DNA from: Lachnospiraceae bacterium UBA7060
GTDB lineage: Bacteria; Bacillota; Clostridia; Lachnospirales; Lachnospiraceae
Length of the DNA: 11,755 nucleotides
Direction of reading: 5' to 3'
Assembly: GCA_002493835.1 (NCBI GenBank)
Contig: DLAA01000178.1
Location: forward strand, 1-11,755
Shown here: in pieces, positions 6,703 to 11,755 of the stretch
Position numbering within the stretch: position 1 is the first letter of the stretch
Layout of the letters: each line of letters begins with the position of its first letter
Notes under the pieces: model-generated
Told to the model about the DNA's origin: nothing
The model's database searches: none
Seen by the model: only the letters and a program-made list of their open reading frames with translations
Translations under genes and position numbers: made by a program

Positions 6703-6725
6703 AAAGAATTGTTGCGCAATTCTTT
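6703..6725 (+). other. Second hairpin in the typA leader, terminator-like
   Basis: AAAGAATTG (6703-6711) and CAATTCTTT (6717-6725) are perfect 9-base arms around TTGCG, abutting the previous inverted repeat with no gap. The right arm and the following CTTAAATGTTTT are T-rich. It could be an attenuator in the typA leader or, together with the preceding stem, the 3' end of the methyltransferase transcript. Confidence 0.55.
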
Positions 6726-6824
6726 CTTAAATGTTTTAATGTATACGCTTTTATGTGTACGCTACTCTTCGCATGCCCCGCAGTCTGCAGTTTTCAGGAA
6801 AGGATAACATAGGTACAATTAAAA

Positions 6825-8666
6825 ATGATACAGACAAGAGAAGACGTTAGAAATATAGCAATCATCGCTCACGTAGACCACGGCAAAACCACCTTGGTAG
6901 ATGAGCTTCTGAAACAGAGCGGCGTGTTCCGTGAAAACCAGGAAGTGGCTGAGCGCGTCATGGACTCAGGCGATATCGAAAAAGAACGCGGCATCACAAT
7001 TCTTTCCAAAAACACAGCGGTTACCTACAAGGGCGTCAAAATCAACATCATTGACACGCCCGGCCATGCTGATTTCGGCGGTGAAGTAGAACGCGTGCTG
7101 AAAATGGTAAACGGGGTTATCCTCGTAGTGGACGCTTTCGAGGGCCCGATGCCTCAGACCAAATTCGTGCTGAAAAAAGCACTGGAATTAGATCTGTCCG
7201 TGATCGTATGTATCAACAAATGTGACCGGCCGGAGGCAAGACCCATCCAGGTTGCAGACGATGTGCTGGAACTCTTCATGGATCTGGACGCCAACGACGA
7301 ACAGCTGGACTGCCCGTTCGTCTATGCCTCTGCAAAGACCGGCACCGCCACTACACAGCTCACCGTCAAGGGAAAAGATATGACCCCGCTCTTTGACACT
7401 ATCATCGAACACATTCCTGCCCCTCAAGGTGATCCCGACGCAGGCACGCAGGTTCTGATCAGCACCATCGACTACAATGAATACGTAGGACGCATCGGCG
7501 TCGGCAAAGTGGATAACGGTTCTGTCAAGGTCAATCAGGAAGTGGTCATCGTAAACCATCACGATCCCGACAAGCTCAAGAAAGTGAAAATAAGCAAACT
7601 CTACGAGTATGATGGCTTAAACAAAGTAGAGGTGAAGGAAGCAGATATCGGCGCCATCGTGGCGATTTCCGGCATCACCGATATTCATATCGGCGATACC
7701 CTCTGCTCGCCCGACAACCCGCAGCCTATCCCCTTCCAAAAGATTTCGGAACCCACCATCGCCATGCATTTTATGGTCAACGACTCCCCTCTAGCGGGCA
7801 AAGAGGGCAAATATGTCACCAGCCGCCACCTGCGCGACAGGCTTTTCAAGGAGCTGAACACGGACGTTTCCCTGCGTGTAGAGGAAACAGACACCACGGA
7901 AGCGTTCAAGGTTTCCGGCCGCGGTGAGCTGCACCTATCTGTTTTGATCGAAAATATGCGCAGAGAGGGCTATGAATTCGCCGTAAGCAAGGCAGAAGTT
8001 CTCTACAAGACAGATGAAAACGGTAAAAAAACAGAGCCCATGGAATTGTGCTATGTGGATGTACCTGAAGAATTTTCCGGAACGGTCATCGAAAAGCTCA
8101 GCCAGAGAAAGGGCGAGCTTAAAAATATGGGTGTGGCTTCCGGCGGCTACTCCCGTCTGGAGTTTTCCATCCCCTCAAGGGGACTGATCGGCTACCGCGG
8201 GGAGTTCATGACAGACACCAAGGGAAACGGCATTATGAACACCATCTTCGACGGTTACGGTCCCTATAAGGGTGACATCCAGTACCGCAAACAGGGATCG
8301 CTGATCGCTTTTGAGGCAGGCAAAGCCATCACCTACGGCCTCTACAACGCCCAGGAGCGCGGCACCCTCTTCATCGGCCCAGGTGAGAAAGTCTATTCCG
8401 GTATGGTTGTCGGACAAAACGGCCGCGGCGAGGACATCGAGCTGAATGTCTGCAAAAAGAAACAGCTCACAAACACCCGTTCTTCCAGCGCGGACGAAGC
8501 GCTTCGCCTCACGCCGCCGAAGGTTCTGAGCTTGGAGCAGGCGCTTGAGTTCATCGACACGGACGAGCTTCTGGAAGTAACGCCCAAAAGCCTGCGGATC
8601 CGCAAAAAAATTTTGGATCCGACCCTCAGGAAGAGGGCTGCGATTTCCGCAGCAGCAAAAAAATAA
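6825..8666 (+). CDS. typA: Ribosome-associated translational GTPase TypA/BipA
   Basis: A cytosolic GTPase of the EF-G-like family that binds the ribosome and supports 50S assembly and growth under stress, especially cold. The 613-residue length is typical. GTPase motifs are all present near the N-terminus: AHVDHGKTT (G1), RGITI (G2), DTPGHADF (G3), NKCD (G4) and SAK (G5). The C-terminal region contains the family hallmark SRGLIGYRGEFMTDTKGNGIMN, the stretch that distinguishes TypA from EF-G and LepA. The ATG at 6825 aligns with the usual start (RNIAIIAHVDHGKTT shortly after it), but the ribosome binding site is poor: AGG lies 11 bases upstream, and the better AAAGGA is about 20 bases away. 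The stop codon at 8664-8666 lies inside the left copy of the direct repeat flanking the element at 8670-8864. Confidence 0.98.
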   Translation: MIQTREDVRNIAIIAHVDHGKTTLVDELLKQSGVFRENQEVAERVMDSGDIEKERGITILSKNTAVTYKGVKINIIDTPGHADFGGEVERVLKMVNGVILVVDAFEGPMPQTKFVLKKALELDLSVIVCINKCDRPEARPIQVADDVLELFMDLDANDEQLDCPFVYASAKTGTATTQLTVKGKDMTPLFDTIIEHIPAPQGDPDAGTQVLISTIDYNEYVGRIGVGKVDNGSVKVNQEVVIVNHHDPDKLKKVKISKLYEYDGLNKVEVKEADIGAIVAISGITDIHIGDTLCSPDNPQPIPFQKISEPTIAMHFMVNDSPLAGKEGKYVTSRHLRDRLFKELNTDVSLRVEETDTTEAFKVSGRGELHLSVLIENMRREGYEFAVSKAEVLYKTDENGKKTEPMELCYVDVPEEFSGTVIEKLSQRKGELKNMGVASGGYSRLEFSIPSRGLIGYRGEFMTDTKGNGIMNTIFDGYGPYKGDIQYRKQGSLIAFEAGKAITYGLYNAQERGTLFIGPGEKVYSGMVVGQNGRGEDIELNVCKKKQLTNTRSSSADEALRLTPPKVLSLEQALEFIDTDELLEVTPKSLRIRKKILDPTLRKRAAISAAAKK

Positions 8667-8872
8667 TTTCCACCTGTGCGGTTGCAATCCAATGGCTTGG
8701 CTGCACGCAATTTATTGCAGTGCAGGCAGGACGTTGGATTAGCACCCCACTTCCAAATGAGCAAAATGCGGATGCGTAAGCAAACGCAAAAGCGCGTAAG
8801 CGCGAATTTTGCGAATGTGGAAGTCAGGTTGGATGCTCCTTGGAGCGTCCAACCGCACAGGTGGAATAATTT
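8662..8872. mobile_element. MITE-like element, 15-bp terminal inverted repeats and 8-bp target duplication
   Basis: CCACCTGTGCGGTTG (8670-8684) and CAACCGCACAGGTGG (8850-8864) are perfect inverted termini of a 195-bp segment. Directly outside them stands the same octamer AATAATTT at 8662-8669 and 8865-8872, as expected from an 8-bp target duplication. Inside are three folded arms. Left: AATCCAA (8686-8692) with TTGGATT (8734-8740), capped by CTGCACGCAAT/ATTGC-A-GTGCAG. Middle: ACTTCCA (8749-8755) with TGGAAGT (8818-8824) and GCAAAAT with ATTTTGC, containing two hairpins with GTAA loops (8773-8782 and 8792-8803). Right: TTGGATGCTCC with GGAGCGTCCAA (8829-8852). No reading frame encodes a transposase, so any movement would be in trans. 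The source family is not determined. It also fills the gap between convergent typA and mgtE and may serve as their 3' ends. Confidence 0.8.
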
Positions 8873-8899
8873 TGAAAAAAGCAGCGCCATCTGTTTGCG

Positions 8900-10312
8900 T
8901 CAAATGCCTAATACAATCTCCGCCACCCGAAAATATATTAATAAAGAAATCGCATCCACAATCGTTGTGATAAAAGGGCTTGCCATCACTGCCGGGTCAA
9001 GCCCGATTTTTTTTGCAATCATGGGGAGGGTTGAACCCACCATCTTTGCGACAATAACCGCCATCAGCAGAGTAATGCATACCACCAGCGCCACCTGTAC
9101 ACCCACCTGATCAAAAATCATCAGCCTGACAAAATTGCAGACCGCCAGCGTCAACCCGCACAAAATCGCTGTGCGGATTTCTTTCCAAATCACCTTCGCC
9201 CAATCCTGAAACTCAATTTCATCCAGAGAAATACCACGGATGATAATAGCGGAAGCCTGACCACCCGCATTGCCGCCCGTATCCATAAGCATGGGAATAA
9301 AAGCAGTGAGCACCACATATCTTTTCAACTCGTTCTCAAATGAAGTGATAATGCTTCCCGTAAAAGTGGCCGAAATCATCAAAAGCAACAGCCATGGAAT
9401 TCTCTTTTTAAAGGCATCAAACACCGTCATTTTCATATAGGGCTTATCGGATGGCATCAACGCCGCCATCTTTTCAATATCCTCTGTGGTCTCCTCCTCC
9501 AAAATGTCAACCACATCATCCATGGTAATGATACCAACCAGTCTGTCCTCGTTATCCACCACCGGCATGGCAGTAAATTCATATTTTTTAAACTGTCTGG
9601 CGACTTCCTCCTGGTCCATCAGCGTATGCAGGGAAACCACATTCCGATGCATAATATCCCTGATTACCGCATCAGGATCACTCAAAAGCAAATAGCGCAG
9701 TGCAACGGTCCCCACAAGCATCCTCTTGTTGTCCAACACGTAACAAATGTTGATGGTCTCACTGTCCACCCCCACTTTCCGAATCCGGTTGATGGCCTGA
9801 GACACTGTCTGGTTCTCCTTTAAATCCATGTACTCCACCGTCATAATACTGCCCGCAGAGTCCTCTGGATAACGCATCAGATGGTTGATCGCTTTCCTCG
9901 TGTCCGCGCTGGTGTTGGCGATGAGACGCTTGACCACGTTTGCAGGCATCTCCTCCATCAGCTCCTTGGCATCATCCGACATCATATTGTCAATGATGCG
10001 TCCCGCATCCTTATCGGAGAGCGAAGTGATGATAGACTGCTGCCTGTCAAGCTCCAAACAGGAAAAAACATCGGCCGCCGTATCCTTTGGGAGAATCCGG
10101 AAAATCCTGATCACCTCTTCCTCCTCCATCTCCTCCATATAATCAGCAATGTCCGCGTCATTTAATTCCTCGATGATCCGCCTGAGTCTGGTATACTGTC
10201 TCTTGCCAATAAGATCCCTAATCTCCTCTACGCCGAAATCGGTATAATCGTCGTATGCCTGGCCTTCCTTTATCTCTTCACTCGTCGTCTGCACAATTCT
10301 GTTCTCATCCAT
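8900..10312 (-). CDS. mgtE: Magnesium transporter MgtE
   Basis: A membrane Mg2+ channel whose cytosolic domains close the pore when Mg2+ is abundant. The 470 residues show the family layout: a superhelical N domain (about 30-145), the linker PEDSAGSIMT (149-158), paired CBS domains (about 155-275, including the AMPVVDNEDRLVGIITMDD stretch), a plug helix, and a membrane domain from about 305 with five hydrophobic segments. The pore signature MDTGGNAGGQAS lies at 343-354. The Asp residues in LDPAVMAS and TTIVDAIS (440 and 453) fall in the ion-binding region of the last helices. AGGCGG six bases before the ATG supports the start. It follows yigZ by 53 bases on the same strand, so co-transcription is likely. 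That gap is too short for an M-box riboswitch, so any Mg2+ control would be at protein level or from an upstream promoter. Confidence 0.97.
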   Translation of the reverse strand: MDENRIVQTTSEEIKEGQAYDDYTDFGVEEIRDLIGKRQYTRLRRIIEELNDADIADYMEEMEEEEVIRIFRILPKDTAADVFSCLELDRQQSIITSLSDKDAGRIIDNMMSDDAKELMEEMPANVVKRLIANTSADTRKAINHLMRYPEDSAGSIMTVEYMDLKENQTVSQAINRIRKVGVDSETINICYVLDNKRMLVGTVALRYLLLSDPDAVIRDIMHRNVVSLHTLMDQEEVARQFKKYEFTAMPVVDNEDRLVGIITMDDVVDILEEETTEDIEKMAALMPSDKPYMKMTVFDAFKKRIPWLLLLMISATFTGSIITSFENELKRYVVLTAFIPMLMDTGGNAGGQASAIIIRGISLDEIEFQDWAKVIWKEIRTAILCGLTLAVCNFVRLMIFDQVGVQVALVVCITLLMAVIVAKMVGSTLPMIAKKIGLDPAVMASPFITTIVDAISLLIYFRVAEIVLGI

Positions 10313-10365
10313 AACATACCGCCTTTCCGCAGAAGAACTGCTTCCCAGCGGATCACAACATTATG

Positions 10366-11031
10366 TCAACCTATCGTAGGAGCTTCTTCCACACATTTAT
10401 AATAGAAGGGATCCGAGATATCCACCCTCGCCTTCCCTGCAGTGGCTTCTGTGATCTCCTTCACCAGTTTTTCCTTCTCCTCATAAGATACCTTAAATCC
10501 TATGCTTACCTGTTCCGTATAAACCGACTCATCTATTGGAATACCCCGCTGGCCCAGAATATACTGCAGCTTTCCGATCCCATTATAGTCTGTCCCAACC
10601 GTCAGGGCATAACCATAGCGCATAACTGCCACTGTGCTGTTTACAAGCCCAGCCTGAGCCGCCTGCGTATATGCACGCACAAGGCCGCCGGTGCCCAGAA
10701 GAGTACCTCCAAAATATCGGGTCACCACAACTATCAAGTTTCGGATTCCCGACCCCTCAAGCACCTCCAAAATAGGCCTGCCCGCTGTGCCGGAAGGCTC
10801 TCCATCATCAGAATATCGTTTCGTCTGCCCCTGTTCTCCAAGAATATAAGCATAGCAATGATGTCTGGCATCCCAAAAACGTTTTTTCTCAGACTCGACA
10901 AATGCTGCCGCCTCCTCCTCAGTATGAGCAGCCTGCACACGGGCGATAAAACGAGATTTCTTCTCTATAACCTCTCCTTCACCGCCATATTCTATAATTT
11001 TGTAAGCTTCATATTTATTCTTATTTTCCAT
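10366..11031 (-). CDS. yigZ: YigZ/IMPACT family protein
   Basis: A member of the YigZ/IMPACT (UPF0029) family, conserved from bacteria to man. The eukaryotic IMPACT protein modulates the GCN2 stress kinase; the bacterial role is not settled. The 221 residues carry the N-terminal signature SDDGEPSGTAGRPIL (74-88) followed by the highly conserved RNLIVVVTRYFGGTLLGTGGLVRAY stretch (97-121), with a smaller C-terminal domain (about 140-210). The length is normal. The start at 11031 suits the family, but there is no ribosome binding site; instead TATAAT sits only six bases before the ATG. It precedes mgtE by 53 bases and is divergent from the penicillin-binding protein gene. Confidence 0.95.
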   Translation of the reverse strand: MENKNKYEAYKIIEYGGEGEVIEKKSRFIARVQAAHTEEEAAAFVESEKKRFWDARHHCYAYILGEQGQTKRYSDDGEPSGTAGRPILEVLEGSGIRNLIVVVTRYFGGTLLGTGGLVRAYTQAAQAGLVNSTVAVMRYGYALTVGTDYNGIGKLQYILGQRGIPIDESVYTEQVSIGFKVSYEEKEKLVKEITEATAGKARVDISDPFYYKCVEEAPTIG

Positions 11032-11037
11032 TTTTTT

Positions 11038-11046
11038 ATTATAACA
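11038..11046 (-). promoter_or_regulatory. Extended -10 promoter abutting the yigZ start codon
   Basis: TGTTATAAT (11046-11038) is an extended -10 element with perfect TATAAT, separated from the yigZ ATG by six A. No good -35 is present at 16-18 bases upstream. A start about seven bases downstream would be at or next to the A of the ATG, giving a leaderless message. Confidence 0.6.
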
Positions 11047-11160
11047 TATCTCAGAAACGAAAACATGGAAACATTGAAAAAGTATTGCGTATTTTTAACA
11101 TATACCATGGAATAAATGTGTACAGATTCGTAAACAATTCTTAAGAAAGCATAAAAGAAA

Positions 11161-11189
11161 TTGACTATTCCAGCATTTGCGCTTATGAT
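11161..11189 (+). promoter_or_regulatory. Promoter of the class A PBP gene
   Basis: TTGACT (11161-11166), a 17-base spacer and TATGAT (11184-11189) form a near-consensus vegetative promoter, with transcription expected near 11196 and a short leader of about 18 bases. Immediately upstream are a 10-bp palindrome TTCTTAAGAA (near 11139-11148) and two related A-rich words (TTAAGAAA, TAAAAGAAA) about one helical turn apart, which could be an activator site. Confidence 0.82.
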
Positions 11190-11213
11190 ATAAATTCGAG
11201 GAGGCAGTATCCT

Positions 11214-11755
11214 ATGAATTACAGTAAAAAAGGCGTCCGCAGAAAACAGCAGGCGCTCAATTCCACAAGTAAAAAATGGAGCAGGAAAATTGCTTTCACC
11301 TTTGTACAGGTATTTCTGATTGCTATGATCGGAGCAGCTGTCATCGGCGTAAGCGCAGGCATCGGTGCATTTAAGGGTGTTCTCGCAACAGCACCGGATA
11401 TCGGCAATATCGATGTAACCCCCACGGGATTCTCTACTTTTGTCTATGACATAGAGGGCAGACAGACAGCCAAACTTGTCTCCAACGATGCCAACCGTAT
11501 CCCTGTCACCATCGATATGGTTCCACAGGACTTAAAGGACGCGTTCGTTGCTGTGGAGGATGCCCGCTTCTATGACCACAACGGTATCGACATCAAGGGC
11601 ATCATCCGCGCCGGTGTGACGGGAATCAAAAACCGGCATTTTTCCGAGGGAGCCAGCACCATCACACAACAGCTCCTCAAAAACAATGTCTTCACGGACT
11701 GGACCAGCGAGGATTCCTGGGCTGACAAATTCAAGAGAAAATTTCAGGAGCAGTA
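11214..11755 (+). CDS. Class A penicillin-binding protein (PBP1-type), N-terminal part
   Basis: A membrane-anchored peptidoglycan synthase. Only the first 180 residues are inside the window, and the frame is open to the right edge. A basic cytosolic start (KKGVRRKQQ, KKWSRK) precedes one transmembrane segment (about 26-50), then a linker and the start of the glycosyltransferase family 51 domain. The first catalytic motif is VEDARFYDHNGID (114-126), with Glu115 the likely catalytic base. The second is EGASTITQQLLKNN (145-158), where many relatives read GGSTITQQ. The transpeptidase domain would lie beyond the edge. AGGAGG (11199-11204) nine bases before the ATG and a promoter 25 bases upstream support the start. 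It would use the diaminopimelate-containing precursor supplied through dapA and dapB, but it is not co-transcribed with them. Confidence 0.95.
   Translation, partial: MNYSKKGVRRKQQALNSTSKKWSRKIAFTFVQVFLIAMIGAAVIGVSAGIGAFKGVLATAPDIGNIDVTPTGFSTFVYDIEGRQTAKLVSNDANRIPVTIDMVPQDLKDAFVAVEDARFYDHNGIDIKGIIRAGVTGIKNRHFSEGASTITQQLLKNNVFTDWTSEDSWADKFKRKFQEQ

Noticed and set aside
8774..8801. CRISPR-like or tandem repeat from the two GCGTAAGC copies
   Set aside because: There are only two short copies 20 bases apart inside hairpins of the palindromic element, with no spacer-repeat pattern.
8175..9110. Long open frames overlapping the end of typA and the inserted element on either strand
   Set aside because: They are shadows of typA and mgtE running through the palindromic element; no family motif or ribosome binding site supports them.
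10313..10365. Possible mgtE promoter or M-box riboswitch in the gap after yigZ
   Set aside because: TTGACA is present at 10369-10364 but no -10 follows, and 53 bases cannot hold an M-box.
10363..11115. 250-codon open frame on the plus strand opposite yigZ
   Set aside because: It is antisense to the well-supported yigZ and its product has no recognisable features apart from low-complexity hydrophobic stretches.

Overview
The window reads as a chromosomal housekeeping stretch from a Gram-positive anaerobe of the class Clostridia, most likely Lachnospiraceae. This is inferred from a class III fructose-bisphosphatase, a lysine-riboswitch-controlled dapA-dapB pair, a short corrinoid adenosyltransferase, MgtE, TypA and a class A penicillin-binding protein, together with sigma-A-type promoters and strong GGAGG-type ribosome binding sites. 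No species can be fixed from the sequence alone.

Layout. From the left edge to about 5525 the genes lie on the minus strand. Read in transcription order they are a two-OB-fold SSB-like gene, a CobA/CobO-type ATP:corrinoid adenosyltransferase, a consensus promoter, a lysine riboswitch (L box), dapA, dapB and fbp, ending in a strong intrinsic terminator at 88-127. The riboswitch links intracellular lysine to the first two steps specific to diaminopimelate/lysine synthesis. No convincing terminator separates dapB from fbp, so fbp may share that control. From 5710 the plus strand carries an AT-rich SAM-dependent methyltransferase with a consensus promoter but a frameshift in a run of six A. It is followed by typA, whose promoter overlaps two perfect hairpins. 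typA converges on a minus-strand pair, yigZ then mgtE. yigZ appears to be transcribed from an extended -10 element only six bases from its ATG. A class A penicillin-binding protein gene diverges from yigZ and runs off the right edge.

The most unusual feature is a roughly 195-bp element at 8670-8864, wedged between the convergent typA and mgtE. It has perfect 15-bp terminal inverted repeats and is flanked by an identical 8-bp direct repeat (AATAATTT), the left copy of which contains the typA stop codon. Its interior folds into three further hairpin arms, two of whose sub-hairpins end in GTAA (GNRA-type) loops. It looks like a non-autonomous mobile element (MITE-like) that could also act as a structured RNA or a two-way 3' end for the flanking genes. 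No transposase, CRISPR array, tRNA or rRNA was seen in the window.
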